Source: Clostridia bacterium
GTDB taxonomy: Bacteria; Bacillota_A; Clostridia; Oscillospirales; CAG-382
Reading direction: 5' to 3'
DNA length: 24,884 nt
Assembly (NCBI GenBank): GCA_017517985.1
Contig: JAFWWX010000104.1
Location: forward strand, 1-24,884
Shown: piece by piece, positions 1 to 9,350 of the stretch
How the letters are laid out: the number at the start of each line of letters is the position of its first letter
Numbering within the stretch: position 1 is the stretch's first letter
Translations under genes and position numbers: made by a program
The notes under the pieces: model-generated
Seen by the model: only the letters and a program-made list of their open reading frames with translations
Databases searched by the model: none
What the model was told of the DNA's origin: nothing

Positions 1-29
1 CAGCTTTATTCATCGTGTTGAAGCACAAG

Positions 30-61
30 TCCCCGACAGCCTTTACACAAGCTGTCGGGGA
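30..61 (-). terminator. Hairpin after groEL, probable end of the groESL transcript
   Basis: A perfect 11-bp inverted repeat (TCCCCGACAGC / GCTGTCGGGGA) with a 10-nt loop lies about 20 nt past the groEL stop. The stem is long and GC-rich, but the minus strand has no clear U-run after it, so termination may be inefficient or the hairpin may protect the 3' end. On the plus strand a short T-run lies about 13 nt beyond the stem. Confidence 0.6.
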
Positions 62-80
62 GACATTATACAGTTTTTAA

Positions 81-1742
<1,662 letters not shown>

Positions 1743-1830
1743 CTATATTGAATACTAAAATCAAAATTTTCTCTGATTAAGAAGTTTGTGAAGCAACCTA
1801 AAAAAGCTTCGCTTTCTTCTCATTCACTAC

Positions 1831-1865
1831 GCGTTATGCATTACGCATTAAGCATTATGCATTTT
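1831..1865. repeat. Heptad GCATTAN tandem repeat in the groES-groEL gap
   Basis: Five consecutive 7-bp units of the form GCATTAN occur, the first and last each with one mismatch. Together with flanking AT-rich sequence they fill a groES-groEL spacer of 168 bp, wide for this operon. Such ATGCATTA-type short repeats look like the intergenic repeats seen in several copies in clostridial genomes, but only one cluster is visible here, so that link is an inference. Confidence 0.6.
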
Positions 1866-1871
1866 ATTCGT

Positions 1872-2238
<367 letters not shown>

Positions 2239-2251
2239 AACTACAACGAGT

Positions 2252-2280
2252 ATTGTAGTACATTAATATTTAAAAATCAA
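2252..2280 (-). promoter_or_regulatory. Sigma-A promoter of groESL
   Basis: On the minus strand TTGATT (2275-2280) and TACAAT (2252-2257) are separated by exactly 17 bp. The predicted start of transcription falls just before CIRCE, the usual arrangement for HrcA repression. Confidence 0.85.
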
Positions 2281-2366
2281 GCATTTTTTGACTTATTTAC
2301 ATTTTTTTAACATTCAAAATTTGCAAAAACTTGCTGTATCTGCGGGTTCGACAAAATACCGCAAAA

Positions 2367-3059
2367 TCAATTCTTTCTCGCAAGTCCTCCGGTAGTATCA
2401 CACGCAAGAATATATTCGCCGGAAAGAAGAATATCACACAGCTGTCTCTCAGTTTCGACATCACTAAAAGTTATGATTCCGCCGCGTGCTTCGTCGCCGC
2501 CATCGTGAAAATCCGAGCCTGAAATCATACGCATACCGTGTATATCCGCCCAGAGACGCGCTATATCGTTTCTCGAATTTTGTCTTGGGTGACCGTTATT
2601 CACTTCAATTCCGTGAAGATACTTTGTAGGTGTAATTTTCATATTGTCACGGAAAGGGTGCGCCTGAAATATCAGAATACCGTTTTCCTCTGCAACGGAG
2701 TGAAACTTTCCTATTCCGAGTGTGCGTATATCCGGATTTGCTTTCAGAAATTCTTCCGTTACGCCATAGACAAGATAATCGTTTTTGTCATCGCAAAATC
2801 TAAGTTCACAGCCAAGGAAAACTTTCATACCGTACTTTTTCGCATATTCCCTACCTTTTTTCACGGGAGCACAAAAGCTTTCTATAAACTCATCCCAGTC
2901 CTTCTCGGAGTTTTCCGTACCAACAGTCCAGTTATTCAGATGGTTTGTGATTACCACTGCATCATATCCCTTTGCGTGATATCTGTCTATTACCTCTTCA
3001 ATAAATATATGTCCGCAGGAGCTTACCTCCTTTGTGTGTGCATGCAATTCAATCAGCAT
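2367..3059 (-). CDS. PHP-domain metal-dependent phosphoesterase
   Basis: This 230-residue protein is a single PHP domain, a metal-binding fold shared with histidinol-phosphatases, the DNA polymerase PHP domains and nucleoside 3',5'-bisphosphate phosphatases. Candidate metal ligands are visible in order: H6 and H8 (LHAHT), H40 (ITNHL), E85 (GCELRF), H134 (FQAHPFR), H157 (NNGHP), and D183 and H185 (GSDFHDGG). The substrate cannot be told from sequence. Its start overlaps the end of the methyltransferase gene by 11 bp, so the two are probably translationally coupled. A GGGGAG site lies upstream of the ATG. Confidence 0.88.
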   Translation of the reverse strand: MLIELHAHTKEVSSCGHIFIEEVIDRYHAKGYDAVVITNHLNNWTVGTENSEKDWDEFIESFCAPVKKGREYAKKYGMKVFLGCELRFCDDKNDYLVYGVTEEFLKANPDIRTLGIGKFHSVAEENGILIFQAHPFRDNMKITPTKYLHGIEVNNGHPRQNSRNDIARLWADIHGMRMISGSDFHDGGDEARGGIITFSDVETERQLCDILLSGEYILACDTTGGLARKN

Positions 3060-4230
3060 TATTATATTTTACTCCCCGATTTGCTTTTTCAAAGGTTTTT
3101 TTAGAAAAGTCTTTATAGTATTGATAAAGATAGCACTTTATCATTCCGTTATAAAGCTTTCTTGCCTTGTTTGAGCGCTTACCGTACAGCCTTTCAAATT
3201 CCTCCTCGCTTGTCAGAAGGTACATCTGCCATGGGGGAACAAGTGTTGAAAAGGTTTTGCCAAGCTTTTTGTAAAGCTCTCTTGCTTCTCTGATTGTGCC
3301 AAGTCTTTCACCATAGGGCGGATTGCAGACTATTGTTGTCCTCTCGCCGTTATCAAATATTTTAAGAGCATCTTTTTGGAAAATTTTAATATAATTCTCC
3401 ATTCCTGCTCTTTTGGCGTTTTCCTTTGCAAGTTTTACACAGTCACCGTCTATATCAGACGCCCATGCCTTGAAGGTTGTATTAAGATTTACTGCGTTTG
3501 CAGCCTCTTCCCTTGCGTCCTTCCATACCTTTTTAGGTATCCATCTGTAATGCTCTGCAGAAAATCTTCTTCTTATACCGGGCGCAGTATTTGTCATTAT
3601 AAGCGCTGCTTCTATCGCAATTGTTCCGCTTCCACAGAAGGGGTCCCAGGTAATTACATTTTCTCTGGGTCTTGAAAGCTTTACAAGAGCCGCCGCAAGA
3701 GTTTCGCGAAGCGGTGCTTCCGCTGCCTTTTCTCTGTAACCTCTTTTAAAAAGCGGTTCGCCTGAGGTATCTATCATAAGAGTCGCCTTATCATTAAGGA
3801 TAAAGAAATCTATTTTTACCTTTGTCTCGTTTTCCTCAAACCAATCAATGCCGTAAACACTCTTAAGTCTTTCCACCATCGCCTTTTTCACTATACTCTG
3901 GCAATCCGGAATACTTGCAAGCTGTGATTTTATTGAATGACCGGAATTTGGAAACGCATCCTTTTCTCCGATATACTTTTCCCACGGTATAGCTTTTGTT
4001 CCGTCAAAAAGTTCTGTAAAGCTCTGTGCTGTAAATTCACCTGCTACTATAAACACACGCTCTGCGCATCGAAGCCACATATTACAACGTGCTATCGCAG
4101 TAATATCTCCCTCAAAGTACACTCTGCCGTCTATTGTTTCAAGTCTTTTGTAGCCGAGCTCATCTATTTCTTCGCCAACAAGCCTTTCAAGTCCGAAAAG
4201 GCAGGTAGCTACATATTTTATCTTTTCCAT
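3049..4230 (-). CDS. 23S rRNA guanine-N2 methyltransferase, RlmL N-domain / YpsC type
   Basis: The 393-residue protein has an N-terminal THUMP-type RNA-binding region (about 45-160) and a C-terminal class I SAM-dependent methyltransferase of the UPF0020 family. DPFCGSGT (196-203) is the SAM-binding loop, and NPPYGER (303-309) is the N-methylation catalytic motif. Related proteins methylate the exocyclic N2 of a guanine in 23S rRNA (G2445 in E. coli for the RlmL N-half). The length fits stand-alone YpsC-type enzymes rather than the fused RlmKL. AAGGA lies upstream of the ATG. It is in a likely operon with the membrane protein before it (31-bp gap) and the PHP gene after it. Confidence 0.92.
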   Translation of the reverse strand: MEKIKYVATCLFGLERLVGEEIDELGYKRLETIDGRVYFEGDITAIARCNMWLRCAERVFIVAGEFTAQSFTELFDGTKAIPWEKYIGEKDAFPNSGHSIKSQLASIPDCQSIVKKAMVERLKSVYGIDWFEENETKVKIDFFILNDKATLMIDTSGEPLFKRGYREKAAEAPLRETLAAALVKLSRPRENVITWDPFCGSGTIAIEAALIMTNTAPGIRRRFSAEHYRWIPKKVWKDAREEAANAVNLNTTFKAWASDIDGDCVKLAKENAKRAGMENYIKIFQKDALKIFDNGERTTIVCNPPYGERLGTIREARELYKKLGKTFSTLVPPWQMYLLTSEEEFERLYGKRSNKARKLYNGMIKCYLYQYYKDFSKKTFEKANRGVKYNNAD

Positions 4231-4261
4231 TTGCTGTTTAAATCCTTATTTTCTTAATCTA

Positions 4262-4720
4262 TTACGAGAAAATACTCCTATAGGAATCGTCTTCCTTTCC
4301 GAACAACTTCAAAAGAAGCCATACAAAGAATGACTTGACCACAATTGTCAAAGTATACGCAACAACAAAAATCATTGATGCAAAAATAATAACATTATTC
4401 GTTACTATACCCTCTGTAGCAGGAATGGACATAACAAAAAACCACACCGCAAACGCCCCATAGGAAAAGGCGAATTTAAGTATTCTCGCAATAACGCCGT
4501 TTATTCTTTTGAAAAGATCAATGATTACAACAGAAAGTGACGTTACAGCAGCAAAAAACATTGTCTGCCAGTAAAGAGAGCCAACCTTTATTTTTGTAGC
4601 CATAACTAGATGATCCACATTGACAGTCAAAAGGTTATATGTGACCATTGCAAGAGTAACACAAGTAAATATCGCAAATGTGATATTAAAAAACTTTTTT
4701 ATTTGATTAAGTACTTTCAT
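4262..4720 (-). CDS. Four-helix membrane protein of unknown function
   Basis: I do not recognise this 152-residue protein. It has four hydrophobic segments, roughly residues 11-32, 48-69, 80-100 and 108-138, with short basic loops (IKKFF, FKRIN) and a polar, acidic C-terminus (GKEDDSYRS). The size and four-span layout recall small Firmicutes DUF3021-like membrane proteins, but I see no diagnostic motif. GGAGG at 4731-4735 supports the start. It is first in a probable operon with the rRNA methyltransferase and PHP genes. Confidence 0.8.
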   Translation of the reverse strand: MKVLNQIKKFFNITFAIFTCVTLAMVTYNLLTVNVDHLVMATKIKVGSLYWQTMFFAAVTSLSVVIIDLFKRINGVIARILKFAFSYGAFAVWFFVMSIPATEGIVTNNVIIFASMIFVVAYTLTIVVKSFFVWLLLKLFGKEDDSYRSIFS

Positions 4721-4754
4721 TTTACAAATACCTCCATTTTAAAAAATTCATATT

Positions 4755-4783
4755 ATAATACCATATTTTCCCCATATTTTCAA
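4755..4783 (-). promoter_or_regulatory. Sigma-A promoter for the membrane protein / methyltransferase / PHP operon
   Basis: On the minus strand TTGAAA (4778-4783) and TATTAT (4755-4760) have a 17-bp spacer. The start of transcription would fall about 25 nt before the first gene's start codon. It shares a 216-bp divergent intergenic region with the plus-strand promoter at 4868. Confidence 0.7.
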
Positions 4784-4867
4784 GGTTTATTTTGAAATTT
4801 TAATATAAACATTTCCTGAACAGCAGTAATTGTTGCATATATTTAGTATTATTTTACAGTGATTGCC

Positions 4868-4896
4868 TTGTTAATTCACGAAATATCGTGTATAAT
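4868..4896 (+). promoter_or_regulatory. Sigma-A promoter for the DUF5685-like / J-domain cluster
   Basis: TTGTTA (4868-4873), a 17-bp spacer and a perfect TATAAT (4891-4896) lie about 40 bp ahead of the ATG at 4937. It is divergent to the promoter at 4755-4783. Confidence 0.7.
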
Positions 4897-4936
4897 AATT
4901 TTATGTTTTAATTTTGCTGTAAAGAGAGGTCTTTTA

Positions 4937-5854
4937 ATGTTCGGATATATAAAGCCTTACGAGGACGAACTAAAGGTGCGCAATTTCAAGCTTTATCGTA
5001 GTCTTTACTGTGGACTATGTAAAAGTGCCGGAAAGAATATAAGCATCTTTTCCAGATTCTTTCTGAGCTACGATTATACATTCTTTGCGGCAGTGCGTAT
5101 GGTGTTTGAAAGAACGCCGTACACATTCAAAAAATCACGTTGTGGCTTTCATCTTTTTGCAAAAAAAGATATTATTGCGGACAACAGCGCCATCTCCCTC
5201 TCCTGTGCTATTTTTTCAATACTTACATACTATAAACTGCTTGACAATATAAAAGACGAGGTTTTTTTTAAGTCGTTAGGGGCAAGATTTCTTCTCCCCT
5301 TCGCCTCGCATATGAGAAAAAAGGCTCTAAAAAGAGGCTTTTCGGATGCGGATATGATAATTTCCGACTGTATGGAGCAAATCGGAAATCTTGAAAAAAG
5401 AAAGGATGTTTCCTCCTGTGAGATTTCCGCCGTTTTCGGAGATATGATGGCGTATCTGCTGAAACTCGGACTTAAAGCTGAGGACAAAGATGACGCCGAG
5501 GTTGTCGGCTTTGAAATCGGCAGATTCATATATATGGCGGACGCTCTTGATGACCTTGAAAAAGATGAAAAGCGCAACCGCTTCAATCCCTATCTTAACG
5601 AATACAAAGACAGCATAACTGCCCGTACAGAGCTTTACAAGCAGAAAAACATACTTGTTCACGGCACAGATGTTGCGGCAGATATAATAAGTACAAGAAT
5701 GAAAAGTCTTGACCAACAACACAGAGATCTGTGCGAAATAATTCAGAATATACTATATCTCGGATGCCCGTCTGTGATTGACGGAATATTTGACAAGAAC
5801 AAACCCGGAAATTGCAGTGAAAATTGCAAAAATGGTTTTGGAAAGGAACAGTAA
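4937..5854 (+). CDS. DUF5685-like cytosolic protein
   Basis: This 305-residue protein resembles the uncharacterised Clostridia family DUF5685, recognised by the N-terminal [16 protein letters not shown], a YCGLCK pair (C25, C28) and an LSYDYTFF stretch. Two acidic motifs stand out: LLDNIKDE, and [18 protein letters not shown] near residue 210. They resemble the paired aspartate-rich motifs of squalene/phytoene-synthase-type enzymes, which is an inference only. The C-terminus has two further cysteines (CSENC). I chose the ATG at 4937, preceded by GAGAGG. An upstream in-frame start at 4859 would overlap the promoter and add a non-family extension. The J-domain gene begins 4 bp after its stop. 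Confidence 0.85.
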   Translation: MFGYIKPYEDELKVRNFKLYRSLYCGLCKSAGKNISIFSRFFLSYDYTFFAAVRMVFERTPYTFKKSRCGFHLFAKKDIIADNSAISLSCAIFSILTYYKLLDNIKDEVFFKSLGARFLLPFASHMRKKALKRGFSDADMIISDCMEQIGNLEKRKDVSSCEISAVFGDMMAYLLKLGLKAEDKDDAEVVGFEIGRFIYMADALDDLEKDEKRNRFNPYLNEYKDSITARTELYKQKNILVHGTDVAADIISTRMKSLDQQHRDLCEIIQNILYLGCPSVIDGIFDKNKPGNCSENCKNGFGKEQ

Positions 5855-5858
5855 CCTT

Positions 5859-6461
5859 ATGAAAAGTCCATATGAAATACTAGGAGTATCACCCAACGAC
5901 TCTGATGAAGATATAAAATCCGCTTACAGAAGGCTTGCAAAAAAATATCATCCGGATGCAAATCCCGGAAGCGAATATGCCGCGGAGAAAATGCGTGAAA
6001 TCAATGCTGCATATGATAAAATTCAGGAATTAAGAAACGGAAACAGTCAAGGCTCCTATTACGGCTCCGCACAATACGGCGATACAGGCTCCTATGAAAG
6101 AATGAAAAACACCGCAAGAGTACAACTGAATGCAGGAAATGTTTTTGGCGCAATAAGTCTTTTGCAAAGCATTCCCGAAGGCTATCGCGATGCCGAGTGG
6201 CACTACATTATGGGACATATATATCTTCGTATGAACAACACAGGATATGCGGCAAGAGAGTTTTCTATCGCTCACAATCTTGCCCCATCAAATCAGGAAT
6301 ACAAAACAGCCTTTGAAAACCTCAACTCAAGAACAACCGGATACGGTGACTTTATGGGGGACGGTAATTTTCATACCTACCGCGCCGGTTGCTCATGCTG
6401 TGACCTTTGTACCTGCCTTTGCTGTCTTAATAATCTTTTCAGCTGTATGAGGGGTTGCTGA
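5859..6461 (+). CDS. J-domain protein with TPR-like middle and cysteine-string tail
   Basis: The 200-residue protein starts with a J domain (about 1-62) carrying the HPD tripeptide at 31-33, which stimulates DnaK ATPase in this family. The DnaJ zinc-finger and substrate-binding domains are absent. A Gly/Ser/Tyr-rich linker follows, then two helical repeats (about 88-155, including [14 protein letters not shown] and [15 protein letters not shown]) that read as TPR-like. The last 23 residues contain nine cysteines (CSCC, LCTCLCC, SCMRGC). The ATG at 5859 has GGAAAGGA just upstream. A longer reading from 5778 overlaps the previous gene and is less likely. It lies 4 bp after the DUF5685-like gene, so co-translation is likely. 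Confidence 0.9.
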   Translation: MKSPYEILGVSPNDSDEDIKSAYRRLAKKYHPDANPGSEYAAEKMREINAAYDKIQELRNGNSQGSYYGSAQYGDTGSYERMKNTARVQLNAGNVFGAISLLQSIPEGYRDAEWHYIMGHIYLRMNNTGYAAREFSIAHNLAPSNQEYKTAFENLNSRTTGYGDFMGDGNFHTYRAGCSCCDLCTCLCCLNNLFSCMRGC

Positions 6462-6488
6462 AGCTGAATTTTCACGGAGGAATTTCTT

Positions 6489-7031
6489 TTGAAAAAAAAT
6501 GAAACTAAAAAAATAGCTCTTGCATCATTGTTTTGCTCTATATCCGTAATTGTTTCGGTAATAGGCTGTGTCTTTGATATGGCAGACCTTGTTGCAGCCT
6601 CTGCTGCATCCGTTACGGTAGCTGTTTCAAAAATCGAGTTGGGCGGTAAATATCCTTATCTTATATATGCAGCTACAGGTACACTTCTGTTTCTGCTTTT
6701 CCCTTCAGCTACTGTCACCTGGTATTTTATTATGTTGTTCGGATACTATCCAATCTTACAAAGCTACATTTTAAGACTTCCCGCCATCCCCCGAAGAATT
6801 ATAAAATTTATAATATTCAATTTAGCAATAATGGCTGTATATATACTGCTTATGAAAACACTGCTGCTTTCCCCGGAAGCTGAGTATGAATCCTACCTTT
6901 TACCCGCCCTTTGGATTCTTGCTAATATCTTTCTTGCTGTCTTTGATTATTCTCTGACTGTTTTTATATTGGCGTATGTCAAGGTTTTCAGGAAAAAATG
7001 GGGAATTGATAAATTTATGCTGAAGCACTGA
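6489..7031 (+). CDS. Multi-span membrane protein, function unknown, TTG start
   Basis: This 180-residue protein has about five or six hydrophobic helices (roughly 9-28, 33-50, 56-72, 76-92, 103-126, 136-165) and a short basic C-terminus. The layout is reminiscent of ECF-transporter S components or DUF2232-like proteins, but no binding motif is recognisable, so the function is open. The start is TTG at 6489, supported by CGGAGG at 6475-6480 with 8-nt spacing. The nearby ATG is out of frame. It follows the J-domain gene by 27 bp and is probably the third gene of that cluster. Confidence 0.8.
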   Translation: MKKNETKKIALASLFCSISVIVSVIGCVFDMADLVAASAASVTVAVSKIELGGKYPYLIYAATGTLLFLLFPSATVTWYFIMLFGYYPILQSYILRLPAIPRRIIKFIIFNLAIMAVYILLMKTLLLSPEAEYESYLLPALWILANIFLAVFDYSLTVFILAYVKVFRKKWGIDKFMLKH

Positions 7032-7086
7032 TAACCGGTATAATATTTCGGATAATATTCACACGAAAGTCACATTATACGGTTAT
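7031..7086. repeat. Imperfect inverted repeat before the foldase lipoprotein gene
   Basis: ATAACCGGTATAAT (7031-7044) and ATTATACGGTTAT (7074-7086) are inverted copies differing by one extra G, with a 29-nt spacer that holds a shorter nested arm pair (TTTCG / CGAAA). It begins on the last base of the upstream stop codon and has no U-run after it. It could be an operator or a structured leader. I do not see a convincing -35/-10 pair for the lipoprotein gene here. Confidence 0.6.
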
Positions 7087-7150
7087 AATGCAATAGTAAT
7101 AAATATTATAGTGTTAGTTAATATTAAAGAAAGGTTTGTGTAAAACAAAA

Positions 7151-8380
7151 ATGAAAAGAATACTCTCTATCCTGCTTGTGCTTGCCCTTTGTGCTGCTTC
7201 TCTTTACTCCTGCGGCAAAAACAATAATTCAGATGAGTCAATCAAGGACCCAACACAAAAAAACGCTGATACAATCAAAGGCAACGATTCCGATGCAGAC
7301 AAAAATACAGACGAAAAAACAGACGAAAAAACAGACGAAAAAACAGACGAAAAAACAGATGAAACATCTGAAGACAACACACAAAATACTCCTGATACAA
7401 CCACGGAAAACTCCGATGCAGACACGGCGGTCACTATCGACGACTATAACTGGATTTACGGTGACGATGAAGTAATGTTCACCATAAACGGCCTTTCGGT
7501 TGATTTTGCCTCGTTCCGTCACTATGTAATGTACAATAAGCCGGTTTTTGACGGTGGCGACGAAAACTACTGGACAGAGGAAAATCAGACAGAATTTTTC
7601 AATTTAATAAAGGACGAGTTCAAGTACTACTATTCAAATGTACTCCTGGCAAAGGAAAAAGGTCTCAAACTTTCAGAAGAAGACACTCAATACATTAAGT
7701 CACAAATAGACTCTCTTAAAGAATCCACAGGTAGTAACGGTCAAGCGAGCTTTGAAGAAAGTCTTGGCGAAATGTTTCTCACCGAAGAAATCTATACAGA
7801 CCTTGTAACCTATGAATATTATATTCAGGAACTTGTTGAATCTATGGTCGACAAGAAAGAAATAGATGATTATATTAACAAAAATTATGTAACTGTTCAG
7901 CACGTCCTCATATCCACTGACGACGAGGAAGGAAACGCTCTTTCCGAAGAAGCTGCAGCGGAAAAGTTGAAACTTGCCAATGATATATATGCAAAGGCTG
8001 TTGGCGGCGAAGATTTCAGAGCCCTTATTGACCAGTACGGCGAAGACCCTGGCATGACAGTTCAGGATTCTTACACCTTTACAAAAGGTCAGATGGTTGC
8101 TGAATTTGAAAGTAAGTCCTATGAGCTGGGTATAGGTGAAATCAGTGAACCTGTAAAATCCGATTTCGGCTATCACATAATAAAGAAACTCCCTCTCGAC
8201 AAAACTGCTGTGCCCGTCGAAGACTCTAACGATTACCTTAATATCGTATATAAACTTGGTTACGATGAATACTCGGAAGAAATCACAGCATATATGGAAA
8301 CTGTTGAGATTGTGGACACCGATGCGTTCAAAGCAATTACAATTACCAACATCGGTACACTCAAAAGCTCTGCAAAATAA
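7151..8380 (+). CDS. Parvulin-type peptidyl-prolyl isomerase lipoprotein (PrsA/SurA-like)
   Basis: Such lipoproteins assist folding of secreted proteins outside the membrane. Residues 1-20 form a lipoprotein signal peptide (MKRILSILLVLALCAASLYS) followed by the lipobox cysteine C21. A disordered Asp/Thr/Glu/Lys-rich linker covers about 22-95, then a helical SurA-like N-domain. A PpiC/rotamase domain lies at about 245-350 (TVQHVLIS, FTKGQMVAEFES, SEPVKSDFGYHII). The ATG at 7151 gives a clean signal peptide, although the AAAGAAAGG site sits 16 nt upstream. A TTG at 7136 would overlap that site. The gene is flanked by the 7031-7086 inverted repeat and its own terminator. Confidence 0.9.
   Translation: MKRILSILLVLALCAASLYSCGKNNNSDESIKDPTQKNADTIKGNDSDADKNTDEKTDEKTDEKTDEKTDETSEDNTQNTPDTTTENSDADTAVTIDDYNWIYGDDEVMFTINGLSVDFASFRHYVMYNKPVFDGGDENYWTEENQTEFFNLIKDEFKYYYSNVLLAKEKGLKLSEEDTQYIKSQIDSLKESTGSNGQASFEESLGEMFLTEEIYTDLVTYEYYIQELVESMVDKKEIDDYINKNYVTVQHVLISTDDEEGNALSEEAAAEKLKLANDIYAKAVGGEDFRALIDQYGEDPGMTVQDSYTFTKGQMVAEFESKSYELGIGEISEPVKSDFGYHIIKKLPLDKTAVPVEDSNDYLNIVYKLGYDEYSEEITAYMETVEIVDTDAFKAITITNIGTLKSSAK
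7307..7366 (+). repeat. 12-bp in-frame tandem repeat in the lipoprotein linker
   Basis: Four perfect copies of ACAGACGAAAAA (7307-7354) are followed by a degenerate fifth (7355-7366). They encode a repeating Thr-Asp-Glu-Lys spacer. Because the unit is 12 bp, gain or loss of copies changes linker length without breaking the frame. Confidence 0.95.
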
Positions 8381-8400
8381 TTTACAGTAAATAAAACTAT

Positions 8401-8432
8401 GGCGGAAGTTACAACTGTGACTTTCGCCTTTT
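8401..8432 (+). terminator. Intrinsic terminator of the foldase lipoprotein gene
   Basis: GGCGGAAGT (8401-8409) pairs with ACTTTCGCC (8420-8428) in a 9-bp stem with one G-U pair, followed directly by TTTT. It lies about 20 nt past the stop codon. Confidence 0.88.
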
Positions 8433-8472
8433 GTTAATCCATTAATTTTTTCTGAAATTAACGGAATATATA

Positions 8473-8501
8473 TTGCAATGTTTTGACTTATGGTATATAA
8501 T
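8473..8501 (+). promoter_or_regulatory. Sigma-A promoter of proBA
   Basis: TTGCAA (8473-8478), a 17-bp spacer and a perfect TATAAT (8496-8501) lie about 70 bp upstream of proB. I see no T-box or other leader structure in the roughly 60-nt 5' UTR. Confidence 0.75.
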
Positions 8502-8570
8502 ATAGGAAATTTTTATTGTATATTGAATTTTTAAGTACTTATACTTGTATAAACCGAAAGGAATGATAAT

Positions 8571-9338
8571 ATGCGTATAGTAGTCAAGGTTGGAACATCA
8601 ACACTTGCACACCCGGGAGGAAGAATAAATATAAGACGTATAGAAAAGCTCTGTAAGGTTTTGTCGGATCTTAAAAATGCGGGAAATGAAATTGTACTTG
8701 TTTCCTCCGGTGCTATCGGAATGGGAATCGGAAAGCTTTCTCTCGGCGAAAAGCCCACTGATATTCCCACAAAGCAGGCTGCGGCCGCTGTCGGTCAGTG
8801 TGAGCTGATGTATACATATGACAAGCTCTTTTCAGAACACAATCACACAGTTGCACAGCTTCTTCTAGTAAAAAGCGATATTGATAACGAGCATAGAAGA
8901 CACAACTTTCACAACACTATGTCAAGACTTCTTGAGCTTTCTGCAATTCCGATTATTAATGAGAATGACACGGTATCAACGGAGGAAATTGTCATAGGTG
9001 ACAATGACACACTCTCTGCCATTGTTTCGGTTGAAACAAACGCAGACCTGCTTGTCCTTCTCTCGGATATTGACGGTCTTTACACCGCTGACCCCCATAA
9101 AAATGCAGATGCAACGCTTATTGGTGAGGTAAGAAAAATAACACCTGAAATTCTCGCCCTTGCAGGCGGTGCCGGCACAGCTCTTGGCACAGGCGGTATG
9201 GAAACAAAGCTGAAAGCTGCACAAATTGTAACAGAAGCAGGTACTGATATGATTATAGCAAACGGTGAAAATCCTGATGTTCTTTACAACATAATTGACC
9301 GTATTCCCTTTGGCACAAGATTTTACAGCAATAAATAA
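8571..9338 (+). CDS. proB: Glutamate 5-kinase, short form without PUA domain
   Basis: This enzyme phosphorylates L-glutamate to gamma-glutamyl phosphate, the first step of proline synthesis. The 255-residue protein is a single amino-acid-kinase domain: VVKVGTSTL at the N-terminus, VSSGAIGMG (phosphate loop), NENDTVSTEE and DNDTLSAIV (substrate region), DIDGLYTADP, then GTGGMETKLKAA (nucleotide region). It lacks the roughly 100-residue C-terminal PUA domain of the E. coli enzyme, as in several Firmicutes homologues. AAAGGAA precedes the ATG. proA follows after 12 bp in the same transcript. Confidence 0.96.
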   Translation: MRIVVKVGTSTLAHPGGRINIRRIEKLCKVLSDLKNAGNEIVLVSSGAIGMGIGKLSLGEKPTDIPTKQAAAAVGQCELMYTYDKLFSEHNHTVAQLLLVKSDIDNEHRRHNFHNTMSRLLELSAIPIINENDTVSTEEIVIGDNDTLSAIVSVETNADLLVLLSDIDGLYTADPHKNADATLIGEVRKITPEILALAGGAGTALGTGGMETKLKAAQIVTEAGTDMIIANGENPDVLYNIIDRIPFGTRFYSNK

Positions 9339-9350
9339 TGGAGCTTTTAT

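Noticed and set aside
2341..2363. Small hairpin after the PHP gene as a terminator
   Set aside because: The stem is only 5 bp (TGCGG / CCGCA) and no U-run follows on the minus strand.
8484..8501. TTGACT-to-TATAAT promoter for proB
   Set aside because: The spacing is only 7 bp. TTGCAA at 8473, with a 17-bp spacer to the same -10, is the better fit.
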